Below are positions 10,700 through 21,658 of a DNA stretch of 64,000 nucleotides, one piece after another. Under the pieces are notes generated by a model. The model worked only from the letters and a program-made list of their open reading frames with translations. It did not search any database and was not told the DNA's origin. Within the stretch, counting starts at the first letter, position 1, and every line of letters starts with the position of its first letter. The position numbers were made by a program, and so were the translations under genes. The stretch is from NCBI GenBank assembly GCA_037833965.1, contig AP031352.1:31808501-31872500 (forward strand), given 5' to 3'. Origin of the DNA: Marchantia polymorpha subsp. ruderalis. Lineage: Eukaryota > Streptophyta > Marchantiopsida > Marchantiales > Marchantiaceae.

Positions 10700-10728
10700 T
10701 ATAAAATAGTTCAAGGCGTCTTGCCTTG
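10700..10728 (+). promoter_or_regulatory. LTR TATA box and adjoining inverted repeat, copy 2
   Basis: TATAAAATA at 10700-10708 is followed by the inverted repeat CAAGGC-GTCTT-GCCTTG at 10712-10728. The same pair recurs in every copy with a 3' part: 17180-17208 (minus), 25737-25765, 37908-37936 (minus), 42464-42494 (minus) and 50464-50492. This marks the U3/R boundary region and places the ORF in U3. Confidence 0.75.
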
Positions 10729-11682
10729 GGTTCTTTCCCAATTTCGGAAGTGCAGATCAGGAACTCATTTTCTCTGCGTGTTTGTGTCCTTAGTTCTGTC
10801 ACCACGCAAGAGGAGCTACCACTTGGCGTTCCGCATTTTGTAGCTGAAGGCCTTCGGCCGAATGTTCAGAGCTAGTACATTGGTTAGAGACTTGAGTAGT
10901 TCGGATCTACACATGCGGGTGATTGCCGATGCTCAGAGCCAGTGACTAGTTAGATACTTGAATAGTTTCGCCCCTACACCTTCGAGTGTCTGCTCCTGAT
11001 TGTACTCCTTTGGGATTTTTCCCCTGAATGCCAAAGTGAAGTTTTGTTACTTCGTGTAAGCCTTGGTTGTAAATTCAAGTTACGCTGCAGCAGGTGCCTT
11101 CAGGGTAACCCCTATAGTATTTCTGGGAATGACAAGTGCCTAAGAATTCAAACTCTTCAATAGACTGTTGTTGTGTTACTGGAATGTTTCTCAGTGAGTC
11201 CTTCAATGCGGACCTGTGTTCTCTGCGCGTTTTGTGAGTTGAGAGTGTTGTTCACCGCGTATGAGTGACTTCGATCCGAAGTAGGGAGTCCAAACCGGGT
11301 TTCCTACACTAGTAGCAAGCTAGTGGAAGTGTTGTAAAAGCCGGAGTTGGAAGTCACTACCCGCAGCTTCGCTGAGTGTACTCTTGAGAGATTTCCCCCC
11401 TGAAATCTTGAGTAGAGGTCCTAACGGATCTCCGGGTTATGTTTCTGTAGTTTCAGGTGTGTGTGTGTGTGTGTGTTACGCTGCACTGTGCGACCTCCGA
11501 GTGCGCTCCGAGTGGACACTTGCAGTATTTCTGGGAGTGACAGTCGCCTGAGAATTCAAACTCCTCAATAGTCTGTTAAACGTGACACTTTGTACCCTGT
11601 GTGTTCCTCTGTCCCTGTGGGTTCGACCTTTCTACCACTATATTGCAGTTTTAGCCTTTAGTGGGTTATTACAGTAGTTATT

Positions 11683-11775
11683 ACTAGTAGCCTTTACTTC
11701 ATGCACATGTGTTGGAAGTACGGCCGTTGATGTTCTTGTCGATGTAGAAGCCATTGAGTAAAAGTTGATGCTACG
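11683..11775. repeat. 93-bp flanking direct repeat, right copy
   Basis: Near-identical to 6283-6375. It is joined to the end of the giant LTR by GTAGTTATT. The copia reading frame continues normally beyond 11775. Confidence 0.9.
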
Positions 11776-12707
11776 GATGGATCATCATCGATGAGTTCGG
11801 TTGATGATGATTCAACAATCTGCACATCTCGTGATACACAGGAGTACCAGGATGATAACAGCGATAGCCTTTGACACGTGTATCGTAACTCAAAAGAATA
11901 CACTCACGAGAGTGTGAATCTAGTTTACCTTGTTTGGGAGAGTGTTGATGTACAGACACTGTGCTCCCAAACACGCGTAAGTGAGATACACAAGGTTTTG
12001 TACCTGTGAGAAGCTCGGTTGGCGTGAGATCAGGGGTCTCCTTTGAGCTTTGCATATTGAATATCTCGCATGCGGCTCGCACAGCCTCTCCCCAAAGATG
12101 ATTCGGCAAGTTTTTGTCGATCATTAAACATCTTGTGATGTCAAGTAGGGATTGATTGCGTTTCTCGGCAACTTTGTTCTGCTGTGGGGTGTAAGGGACA
12201 ATTAATTGTCGCTTTATGTTGTGATCTGAACAATAGTCCATGAATAGTCGAGAGGTGTATGTTCCACTGTTGTCTGTGCGTAGAGTAAGAACGTTGAGCT
12301 GTACTTGTTTCTCGGCTTCTCGATGGAACAACTTGAACTTATCAAGACATTCGTCTTTTTTGAGCTAAAAAATAAACACTGAGAAAACAACTGTAATTGC
12401 CAACAAAGGTAATGAAATACCTTGAGCTGAATGGACCACAAATGTCGAAGTGCACTAATTCTAGTGGAACAGATGCACGAGTGGTAGCACGCTTAGGAAT
12501 CCGGGTGTGAGCATGTTTTCCACGATAGCAACTTATGCATGAATTTTCATGAATGGCCAAAACCGGCAAACCTGAAACAGCTCCAGAGGTCATCATGCGT
12601 CGTAATCCATCGTTGTTGAAATGACTGAGACGACGATGCCAAATCTCCGAAGCACTTGGCTTATTGATGGCGATGGTGTTTACTTCAAAACGCGTGATGG
12701 TGTCGTC
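11771..12707 (-). pseudogene. Copia A GAG-pre-integrase and integrase
   Basis: The minus strand shows the pre-integrase and zinc-binding segment (IWHRRLSHFNNDGLRRMM and SCISCYRGKHAHTR), a conserved VHFDICGPF segment, and the catalytic core with LRTDNSGTYTS and YTPQQNKVAEKRNQSLLD. The C-terminal part has VFGSTVSVHQHSPKQGKL and GYRCYHPGT. The frame changes around 12330-12360. Integrase would insert the element DNA into the host genome. Homology is clear, but the copy is not intact. Confidence 0.88.
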
Positions 12708-13379
12708 TTATATTTTGTACAAGCCTTGACAATCCTCCCGAGGGGCATACACAACAAACTCACGGGTGAACCGGTTCCTAATGAAGCAACCTTCTGACAA
12801 GAATTCAAGGCTATGATTATCATCAGTAGTCATTCCTACGGGAAGAAGGTTTTTTTGACTGATGGGTGAATATAAAACCTGTGGGACAGTTTGTACGTGT
12901 CCATTTGGCAATTGGACACTGACACTTCCAATACCGAGGTCGTCATGTCCATGACAACTGGCGGAAGTAATGCCAGAGCACTGCTGCTGTTGAAGCGTTG
13001 TGAACATTGACTGATTTACGTTGATGTGGTGTATGGCATTTGAGTCAAGGTGCCACTTAGAAGCTTTTGATGGAGTTTCTTCCACAATGTTCAGCGTTAC
13101 AGCAAGAGCAGTCAATGTTGATATGGAGAGTGGATCTAGAAGCTCATCAGTGTAGGCTTCTACATCATTTGGATCGTCAAGATTGACAAATTTTTCTTCA
13201 CCCGCATCAAATTCTTCATTGTTGTATTCTAAAGAATGAACTTCGCCGCGTGAACGTTGTTGTCTTCGCTTGTTATCGAGACGATGCTCCATGTTGCGCA
13301 TTTGATCAATGAACGCCTTGATATCACATTCTCGATCAAGATGACCTTCAACCAGGCAAAAGTCACAGAAAATGCTCAA
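12708..13379 (-). pseudogene. Copia A zinc knuckle and aspartic protease
   Basis: The open stretch of 223 codons starts with a CX2CX4HX4C zinc knuckle (CDFCLVEGHLDREC), the nucleic-acid-binding end of Gag. It continues to the protease site region KWHLDSNAIHHI, where the usual DSG triad reads DSN, so the enzyme is probably inactive. GIGSVSVQLPNGHVQTVPQV and LPVGMTTDDNHSLEFLSEG are typical of the copia protease. A TAA stop ends the frame before the integrase. Confidence 0.87.
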
Positions 13380-13409
13380 TTGAGGATGTGAAGTTCCCCT
13401 TTGACGGAA

Positions 13410-14393
13410 TCACGGCTGATAAGTTGATAAACCACCTGCAGATTGATCACCAAGACTAGAAGTAGAGCCATGAGATGAATATGATTGGAACTGATTTTGT
13501 CTAGGAATCGGGCTCCGACGGAAACCGGTGTTGTTGTAACTTGATAAGTTGCTGTTATTGCCAACATTGGTTCGGGACAGGATTCTCGTACGTGCTCTAT
13601 CTTGCTGGATTGCAAGTGCTTCTCCTGCCTTCTCTTCACTAACCATAGTGATTGTTATTTCTTCACTAAGCAAGACAGATTTCATTTCCTCAAATGAAGG
13701 AAGTACACAGTTTTCCATGAGCATGCAGCAGCCAATCTCGTAATCTTTCGGAAGATTTTTGAGTGCGTAGCACTCTATGATTTCATCTGGCAATACAACA
13801 TTGACCTCTTCTAATAGGTCTGCTATGTTTCTAAATTTGGTTAGATGTACATCCATCGAAGTGTTGTCAGTTTTTCTCAGAGCAAAGAATTTATCTACAA
13901 GATAAGCTTTGCGAGGACCACTCTGTGACTCATAGCAACGCTTTAAGTAGGACTAGCATGCGTAAGGCTCATCGTATCGTTTCAGTATCTTCATTTCAGA
14001 ATTCTTGGCATTATTTATGAGCATGCCCATAACTCTGAAACGAGCTAACCTTTCATGTTGACTAATAGGAATTGATAGTGATGTAACACAATATTCAAAC
14101 AATCCACAACTAAACAATGCGTGTTGGATTCGAAAGGACCATACACCATAATTAGGTGTTCCTTCAAAATGATACGCCTCTGGAATGCTGGGATCATGAT
14201 TTGACAGAGTTGCTGTGGTGTCATCATTTGTGGTGGTGAATCTAAGAACCCTGCTAGGAGGAACAGGTGGAGGTACAAGATCATCACCTGCTTCAGACGC
14301 ACTAAAATCTTCATCGCCAAGGGCGGAACTAATGTCTATCATTGACATGGTGAGGTACAAAAAGAAGACCTCGAAGAAGACTTCAGAAACCAA
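13410..14393 (-). pseudogene. Copia A gag
   Basis: Two open stretches (14393-13953 and 13856-13410) form a copia-type Gag. The first has the start region with EGTPNYGVWSFRIQHALF. The second has MDVHLTKFRNIADLLEE and LPDEIIECYALKNLPKDYE, the usual UBN2-like core. A stop near 13953 and frame changes interrupt it. Gag would have formed the particle. The start lies just inside the PBS, as expected. Confidence 0.85.
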
Positions 14394-14417
14394 AAAGAAT
14401 ACCTCAGAAACCTCGGA

Positions 14418-14429
14418 GCTCTGATACCA
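14418..14429 (-). other. Copia A primer-binding site
   Basis: On the minus strand this reads TGGTATCAGAGC, the standard plant copia primer-binding site for initiator tRNA-Met. It directly follows the 5' LTR (14430-14611). Confidence 0.95.
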
Positions 14430-14611
14430 TGATGAACTACACAGGACTCACAGTGTGGAAGATCAAAATTTGATTATAGAATTAAAACATACATAATATA
14501 TAGGAGCAACTAGTCTATTAAAAACTACAAGTGATAAGTTCACTACGAGCCTTAGCTATCTAACCTTATCGAGATGCATCTGAATGATAGCAGTAGAGTA
14601 GACGTCCAACA
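14430..14611 (-). repeat. Copia A 5' LTR
   Basis: A 182-bp LTR, TG...CA, partner of 3943-4148. It is followed by TAGGC, the target duplication. Confidence 0.93.
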
Positions 14612-15010
14612 TAGGCTTCTACATCATTTGGATCGTCGAGATTAACGAATTCTTTTTTGTTAGCATCTGGTTCTTCGTTGGTGTCTTCTAAGAAATGAAC
14701 TTCACCACGTGGATGTTGTTGTTTTCATTGTTATTGAGACGATGCTTCATGTCGTGCATCTGATCAATGAGGTCCTTGATATCGCATTCTCGGTGAAGAT
14801 GTACTTCACAGAGAAAAAAGTTATTGAAAGTGTTTGCTTGAGGACGTGAAGTTCCCTTGGATCGAAACCTCGGCTAATACGTTGTAGAACTAAATTAAAA
14901 TTTTGTCCAGGAATCAAACCACAACAAAAACTGGTGTTGACAATCACATTGATTTTGTTCTTGTTCAAACGTGCTTCGGAGTTAACTCCGCCGTTGGTCA
15001 TGGACATGGA
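14612..15010 (-). pseudogene. Copia B gag fragment (minus strand)
   Basis: The sequence matches the gag/zinc-knuckle part of copia A (about 13150-13560) in the same orientation, and it continues the fragment 3904-3942 once copia A is removed. Traces such as ENAISRTSLI are readable. It ends at an inverted junction with plus-strand copia sequence near 15011-15070. Confidence 0.75.
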
Positions 15011-15070
15011 CACTACCAATACCAAGGACGTCATGGACATGACATCCTTGGTATTGGTAGTGTAAGTGTA
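15011..15070. repeat. Fold-back junction between opposite copia fragments
   Basis: Two arms of about 28 bases, each holding ACACTACCAATACCAAGGA or its complement, face each other almost without a spacer. Both derive from the same protease segment (GIGSVS). To the left the copia reads on the minus strand, to the right on the plus strand. Confidence 0.8.
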
Positions 15071-16282
15071 CAACTGCCAAATAGAAATGCACAAATCGTT
15101 CCACAGGTTTTATATCCTCCCACCATTTGAAAAAATCTTCTCTCCGTAGGGTTGATTGTTGACAAAAATCACAGCCTTGAATTCTTTTCAGAAAAATGCT
15201 TCATAAAAAACAAATTGACCCTCTTCTTTCCGTAGGCTTGATTGTTGACAAAAATCACAATCTTGGATTCTTTTCAGAAGAATGCTTCATAAAAAACAAA
15301 TTGACCCTCTTCTTTCCGTAGGGTTGATTGTTGACAAAAATCACAACCTTAAATTCTTTTCAGAAGAAGGCTTCATCAAAAACAAATTGACCCGTGAGTT
15401 TGTTGCATATGCGCATTGGGAGTATTGTCAAGGCTTGTACAAACTACAAGGCAATTTCATCACGCATGCTAAAATAAACACCATCATCATCAATAAGGCA
15501 AGTGCTTCAAAGATCTGGCATCAAGGACTCGGTCATTTCAACAACGATGAACTACGATGCATGATGAACTCTGGAGTTGTTTTAGGGCTACTAGTGTTGA
15601 CCATTCTTGAAAATTCATGCATCAACTGCTACCGCGCAAAACAAACTCGCACCTGGATTCTTATAAGTGCCACCACTTGTGCAACAGTCTGAGTCGAATT
15701 GATACATTTGAACATTTGTGTTCCATTTTGCATTTCTTCTTTAGAAGGCTCGCGGTATTTTATTACTTTTTTTCACGATTATAGTTGTTTTCAGTGGGTT
15801 TGTTTTTTAGCTCAAAAAGACGAATGTCTAGATAAGTTCAAATTGTTTCATCCAGGAGCTGAGAAACAATTAGAACTCAACGTGATCACTCTACGCACAC
15901 ATAACGGTGGAGAATATACTTCTTGACTCTTCATAGCTTGCAGTTTCATGACATATGTAATGATGCTAACTAGATTGCGGCGATGGAAGCTGAATATGCA
16001 TTCATAATGCAAAACGACACGTAATAACTGCTACCTCTACCTCATGAAAAACGTACTATTACTGCATGATGGATTTTAGAGGTCAAACCTAGCTTTCTTG
16101 GCCAACCACCTCGATACAAGGCACGGTTAGTTGTCCGCGGTTGTGAGCAACAACAAGGCATCAATTACGAAGAAACATTTGCACCAGTGTTGAAATAGGA
16201 AACCATCTGTATCATCTATGCCGCTAATCTTGATTGGCCCATACGTCACCTTGGCGTCCAAACTGCCTTCTTGAACGGAATA
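15071..16282 (+). pseudogene. Copia C protease-integrase-RT start (plus strand)
   Basis: Plus-strand pieces follow the copia order. HDILGIGSVSVQLPN is from the protease. IWHQGLGHFNNDELRCMM and SCINCYRAKQTRTW are from the pre-integrase. GSRYFITFFHDYSCF and LRTHNGGEYTS are from the integrase. After a deletion of the integrase C-terminus come LLPLPHEKRTITA, FLGQPPRYKARLVVRG and INYEETFAPVLK of reverse transcriptase. Several stops and frameshifts are present. The fragment continues beyond the giant LTR at 21176. Confidence 0.83.
15140..15385 (+). repeat. Three tandem 86-bp copies in copia C
   Basis: The segment containing GATTGTTGACAAAAATCACA starts at about 15151, 15237 and 15323, giving a period of 86 bases that is not a multiple of three. 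It covers the protease end of copia C. Copia A has one copy only. Confidence 0.88.
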
Positions 16283-17240
16283 TGTAATAACCCACCAAAG
16301 GCTAAAACTGCAGTATGGTGGTAAAAAGATCGAACCCACAGGGACAGAGGCAACACACAGAGTAAAAAGTGTCACGTTTAACAGACTTTTGTAGAGTTTG
16401 AATTCTTAGGCGACTGTCACTCCCAGAAATACTGCAGTGCTCGACTCGGAGGCTCGACTCGGAGGAGGATCTCAACTCGGAGGATGCTCGGAGGATGCAC
16501 AGTACATCGTAGTCAGTCAACACACACACACACACACCTGAAACTGGCAAAAGCACAACTCGGAGGTCGGTCAGGACCTCCGCTTCGGATTTCAGGGGGA
16601 AAGTGTCTCAAAAGTTCACTCAGAGGTTCTGCAGGTAGTGACTCCCACTCCGGCTTTTACTGCCCTTCCGCCAGGAACTAGCGTAGGGAACCCGGACTGG
16701 ACTTCCCACTTCGGAACGAAGCCTCTTCATACGCCGTGGACGTCACCCTCGACTCACACCAAACGCAGGGAGTACAGGCCCGACTGAGAATTTAACTGAA
16801 ACACAATCCAGTAACACACACACACAACCTGAATTGCAAACCAAGGCTTACACGAAGTAATAAAACTTCACTTTGGCATTCAAGGGAAACTTCCCGTAGG
16901 AGTACAATCAGGATATGTCACTCGAAGGAGTAAGGGGGAACTGTTCAAGTCTCTAACTCGCAACCGGCTCTCAGCATCAGAAATCACCCGCAGGTGCAGA
17001 TCCGCACTACTCAAGTCTCTAACCGGGTACTAGCTCTGAACATTCAGCCGAAGGCCTTCAACTACAACATACGGTAACTTCGCTATGCTGCAGCTTCTCT
17101 ACGTGGTGCCAGGACCAAAATGCACAAACACGCCAAGAAAGTGAGTTCCTGATCTGCACTTCCGAAACTGGAAGAGTCCCAAGGCAAAACGCCTTGATCT
17201 ACTTTATACCCTCAAAGGTCCTAACTAACACTACGCTATC

Positions 17241-20087
17241 CTATCTACTACTCGCAACACTTGCACGAAACCAAACTACGCTACTGCACTCTGCAGATCC
17301 GGTGCTGCGCCTCCTGCGCGCCGGACTGCCTCGCTCTCTATCTCTACCTTGCCAATCTTCCGACCGGCTGCGCAACCCCAGACGCCGGAGGGCTGCAGTC
17401 ACTTCCGACTCCAAGTGCGCCATAGTGTCGCGCGCACCCGACAAGAAGGATTCTAATTTCCTCGCTACTCGCCGCCGACTCCGGCTGTCACCCTCCGTCA
17501 ATGCCGCCGCCCGAAGCTCGAACTCCCAGAGTGTGATCTTCTCTTGAGCTGCCACCTCCCAATGGGCGTATCCTTTTAGACAGTGAGTCACCCGCGTCGT
17601 CAACTCTTCTCGCGTCCGGCAGCTGCCTTCCACCTCTGCTAGCTGCATTTCCGCATCTGCGCGCTGCGCCCTCAAATCCGCGCACTTGGATTGTAAGTTG
17701 CGCAACAACTCCTCATCCTCCTTGCGTGTACTTTGACTTTCTTCTAAGGCGCGCTTCTGGCGCGCAAACTCTTCTGCTAAGATGCGGTTTTGTCTCCGCT
17801 CTTCCTGCAATTCCGACTCGATCTTTGCCCGTATTAGCTCGGCATCCGCCTGGTTTTTCGTCGCCGCATCCTCCCTCTGCTGTTGCAAGGTTTGGTATAG
17901 CTTCTGTGTGACCGCCAGGTGTTGTCGGAGGGTAGTGTTCCTATCCTGCAATATTTGGCACCTAGAGGCCCAAGTGGCCACCTTGCTCCTCGTCCTGCGC
18001 TTGACAGTCTCCACGTAAGACTGCGGTTTTCCGGTACCCGAGTACTTGGATGTCTTGCGATCCAGATATCGCAGGAGTGGAACTATCTGTTCGCACAACA
18101 CCCTTGTTGGCGTTTTCTGCACAGAAGCCGCTTCCTGCTCTTCCGAGCTCGTCTAATCCTCTGTTTCGAGGATTTCAGTCGCCACAGAATCCCTTGGCGA
18201 CTCCCTGGAACTGTGGCGTGCAGCAGCTTCCGCCGCGACTGCCGCTCCACTCCCTGCTAAAATATCCAAGGCAGTGGGGGATCCCACTGCTTGAGCCCCT
18301 GTTCCGGCTCGATCTTCGGTTTCCGAAGGGGTCGACGCCGCAGTGACTTTTGTCACCTTTGCACCGCCCGCTTCTGCTGCCTGCCCTTCCGGCGCGATCT
18401 GCGCGGAAGGTGTCTTCGCTGGAGGTGCGTCCGCCGAAGGCGTCCGCACATTGGTCGCCGGCCCTGTCCGTCTCGCAGTCGGCGAATCTGGCCGACTCTC
18501 TGTTGACCGACTCGCAGTCGGCCGACTAGCAGTTGTCCGACTGGCAGTCGGATACACCCTGCGCGTCTTCACTCCCCTTGGCCTACTTGCTGGCGGCATT
18601 TTCCCAGAAGTGCCTTCCTCCGAAGACGACCCTCTGAGGGTTGTTGGCTCGTCAGCCAAACTCTCTTCTGCTTCCGGCCTGCTGTCCGGTTCAACGCGCC
18701 GCTCCGTCGGCCTTCCTTCCGTTTGTCGACCTTCAGTCGCCCGACTCGTAGTCGGCCGACTGTCAGTCCTTCCATCTTCTTCCGAAGGCATTGGTGCCTT
18801 CTACGCAGAGGTATTTGTCGACTTCCCCAGAATCTGCGCGATTATATCCTCCTGCGTGGGATTCCGCCGGACCGGAGTACGCCCGGTCTCCTCAGTACTA
18901 GTTGGCATTTTGCGTGCCCTCTGTTTTGGTCGGCTGTGAGGCTCGTTGGTTGGCCGACTACGAGTCGGCGCAGCTAGCGCTTCCGGCTGCCTGTCCTCAG
19001 GTCTCTCATCCCACTTCCGCTTTCGCGGAACGCGCTCACTTCGACGTTCTTCTGCTGCTCTTGCTGGGGGCGGAGCCGGAGGCGGACTGGTAGGTGCCTC
19101 GTCCGGATCCGTGTCTACTTCGGCCTCCCTCGAGTATCTACCTGGATAGCTCCGGGTCAGCAGCGGAAACCGTGTCCGCTCTGAATTTGTCAAACATCCC
19201 ATCGCCCGATAAAACACAATCAGGTAAGGCGAAAGATGATTGACGGTTCCTCCTCTCTCTTCTTGCGCATGTTGGCGCGTCACCTTCCACAGGAGCCGTG
19301 CCCAATGCACTGGAGCTCCTGACAACACTAGCTCCACAAATCCTACTTGCCAACCATGCATGTAAGCGGTCTTGGTCGGCTTCAATATCTGCAGCAATGC
19401 AGTCGCGACATTTCTCCGCAATCGATCTTTGTAATCCCGTGTCCGGAAACCGTTCTTGGGATGCCTGGCAACTTTGAAAAGCTCATTGTAGGAGATTTCT
19501 TCCTCGTGGGACACCTTCACGCTATCGGCCTCGAAGAGGAGATACCCTTCCTCGCCGGCACACCTGCCCAACACCTGCGCCCAGTCACAAATGTCCCACC
19601 TCTCTGGATGTGGGCGGAATCCGCGTGAGGGCTTGTGTCTCTCCTGCAGATACTCGCGCACCATCTCCGGACATGTCCAGTTCCATCCCCACAGGAGGAA
19701 ATCGAGCTTCAGCCCCATCAGCACATCTTGAAATGCGCGTGGACCGATCTGCGGCACCCTGAGTGGAGACACTCGCAGCTGGGGAACCTTCGACATTGTG
19801 TTTCCTGCACACCCAAACGTTCTCCCTTCCGCTCGCTCTCTCACAATCGCCGCTGAGCGTCGGCCGCTCAAGTACTGACTGCTGTCTCTCTCTCTTCTCT
19901 CGCGCTCAAGTTTGCTACTCGCAAATTCTCTCCAAGGTTTGTCAAGACCCTTGTGCAACTCGTCTCCGCACTCTCCCCTCTCACTGCAGGTCTCTCCACA
20001 CTTGCGCGTAATCTTGGAAGCTGGAAATCGCAAAATCAAGAATGAGAGAATGAGACTGGAGAGCAGTCTTTTCTTCTCCGAATTCAA
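17241..20087 (-). pseudogene. U3-encoded ORF of giant LTR, copy 3
   Basis: A single frame of 949 codons on the minus strand is interrupted only by two TAG codons (18801-18803 and 18153-18155), with no frameshift. The first 428 codons are fully open and hold the conserved domain (LLWGWNWTC, TRDYKDRLRRNVATALLQ, GGTVNHLSPYLIVFYR, PRKRKWDER). The middle is rich in Arg/Thr/Ser/Pro (SRPTASR repeats). The acidic patch is reduced. The C-terminal third is a coiled coil with LRYLDRKTSKYS and ILAEEFARQKRALEESQ. The ATG at 20087 is one possible start; another at about 19795 (MSKVPQLR) aligns with an internal Met in the other copies. Function unknown. Confidence 0.72.
18470..18790 (-). repeat. GTCGGCCGAC-type palindrome tract in copy 3 ORF
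   Basis: Repeated CAGTCGGCCGAC, CGACTGCCAGTCG and similar palindromic units code for Ser-Arg-Pro-Thr repeats on the minus strand. The homologous part of other copies carries CGCC-TTC-GGCG or CGCCTGTGCACAGGCG units. Confidence 0.7.
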
Positions 20088-21175
20088 GATCGTCCAACGT
20101 TCTTACTGGTTACGATTTACGCCGCCAGCTATACGGCCTAACGGTCCGCCCTTGCATGCTCAAATTCACGTCTCCGCACTGCGCGCATTCGCATGCGTGA
20201 ATGTTGAATTCTCCCGCCGTCACCGTCTTCCGGACTCGAGTTCGCCGATGTGTATACGTCGGCTATGTTGTCTTTTCCTAACCCGACCATCACCGGAGGC
20301 GTGTCGCCGCTGGCGTGTTCCTTATCCGTCGGAGCCTTGCTGGAGGCGTACATCCAGTCGGCGCGAATTACGCCGGCGCGTATTCGTTCCGCTTGTTTTG
20401 TCCGTTCTGTCTCGTCCATTGCTGACGTCGCATATCCCGCCGGCGCAAGTCATGCCAGCGCAAATCATGCCAGCGCATCCGCCTATCGGCGCCACGTCGG
20501 AGGCGTACATCCGGCCGGCGCTTTTCTTCCGTTTCGCAGCCGCCAAAGGCGCTTCCGACTCTGAGTTGATTTCCTCCCATGAGCGCGTGATTCCGCCGAA
20601 GGCGCATCGCCGAAGGCGTACGGGAGTCCTTTCCGACTGTGAACCCTAGCGCGAACGGCGCATGTCCGGCTACGAGTTTTCCGACGCTCATAACTTCTTC
20701 GTCCCTGATCCATCTCCGACGCTCTTGGACTCGTTAGGACGAGCGTCCCGAGCTCTTTCCAATGCAACTTCAATCAATTGGAATTACCGTGTATTCCGAT
20801 CGTTAGGAAGGTTTCCCTTTCCGCGCTAGCGGCGCATCGCCAAAGGCGCACTCATGGTCGGAAGCCTTCAGAGGTCCGGGCCATTCTTTTGACGTCTTTA
20901 GCAAAATCTCCTCCGGAGGTGTCTGCGCCGGAAGCGTAGCTTCCTTAAACGCTGGAAGCGCGTGAGTAGAGACACCTCAGAAAAGGAGCTTTTGCCGAAG
21001 GCGCCGAAGACATTTGGCGCTGGTACATCCGACTTTGCAATTCTTCGTGACCTCGTGACGATCTCCCCAATCCACTCTATTTAACGTACCCTTTTCTAAC
21101 TACAAACACTGCTTCGGTACTAGTTTTCTAAAATTGTTTAAATTCTGCAAAAAAAACAAAAAGTGTGTTACCACA

Positions 21176-21658
21176 GAATACTTCACGACAAAGTTTATAT
21201 GCAGCAACCTCTACGGTTTGTTATTACTGGATGAGAGTTATAAGTATGCCATCTCAAACAGGCACTATGCAGACTTGTTAGAGCCCTAGTGCTTGGTATC
21301 ATAGAATTAATGAAGCATTTCAAGAAAAAGTCTTGAAACTCAATCATGCCGACTTGAATCTATACATATAACAGCAATTGTATGTTGACAACCTCTTTCT
21401 TACGTTAGCAATTCTTGCGTTTTAGAAGAGCTACCCACATCATTGATGGTGGACTTCGCTATGACTGATCTTGGTCTCATCACCAAGTATTCTAATAAGG
21501 CATCCTTGCGGCTTGATACTACATCAAGAGTCTTAGACTTTGTCCGTTTTGGACAAATTTTACTTCTTGGAGTGTCGAACAAGTTTTATACCGCTCAATG
21601 AAGATGATCTCGCGTCTAAGCAGATGTTCAGGTTAGAAGCGAGACCTAGACTACTCCT
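21176..21658 (+). pseudogene. Copia C reverse transcriptase, middle part
   Basis: The sequence resumes copia C after the giant LTR. VDFAMTDLGLITKY and the region equivalent to YVDD are recognisable but shot through with stops. It ends at the next giant LTR (21659). Confidence 0.75.

Larger units (their letters stand above)
6376..11673 (+). mobile_element. Giant-LTR element, copy 2 (complete, solo)
   Basis: The element is 5,298 bp long, from TGTGGTACCCCAC to GTGGGTTATTACA. Its order is a conserved start, a palindrome-rich leader (about 6780-7500), an ORF at 7589-10663, a TATA box at 10700, and about 970 bp of R/U5 containing a tandem duplication and a GT microsatellite near 11458. It lies inside copia A. 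Instead of a 5-bp duplication it has a 9-base filler (11674-11682) and a 93-bp flank repeat. Internal retroviral genes are absent, as expected for a solo LTR. Confidence 0.88.
3943..14611 (-). mobile_element. Ty1/copia retrotransposon A, split by a nested element
   Basis: Two similar LTRs (3943-4148 and 14430-14611) start TGATGAACTACACAGG and end GACGTCCAACA on the plus strand. A TGGTATCAGAGC primer-binding site, complementary to initiator tRNA-Met, abuts the right LTR. The flanks carry a perfect 5-bp duplication TAGGC (3938-3942 and 14612-14616). Minus-strand gag, protease, integrase, reverse transcriptase and RNase H remains follow in the copia order. The giant LTR at 6376-11673 sits between integrase and reverse transcriptase. 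All coding parts carry stops or frameshifts. The element itself is inserted into gag DNA of a related copia copy. Confidence 0.93.
16283..21175 (-). mobile_element. Giant-LTR element, copy 3 (complete, solo, divergent)
   Basis: On the minus strand it runs 4,893 bp from TGTGGTAACACAC to GTGGGTTATTACA. It is flanked by the perfect 5-bp duplication GAATA (16278-16282 and 21176-21180) and sits in copia C reverse transcriptase. The TATA box (17202-17208 region) and hairpin are conserved. Leader and ORF centre differ from other copies: the dominant palindromes are GTCGGCCGAC-like instead of CGCCTNNNNNNAGGCG. It appears to be a separate subfamily. Confidence 0.93.

Noticed and set aside
6376-11673. 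Giant elements as DNA transposons with 13-bp terminal inverted repeats
   Set aside because: No transposase motif was seen. The TG...CA ends, 5-bp duplications, a TATA box near the 3' third, and the PBS and PPT beside element 5a fit LTRs better.
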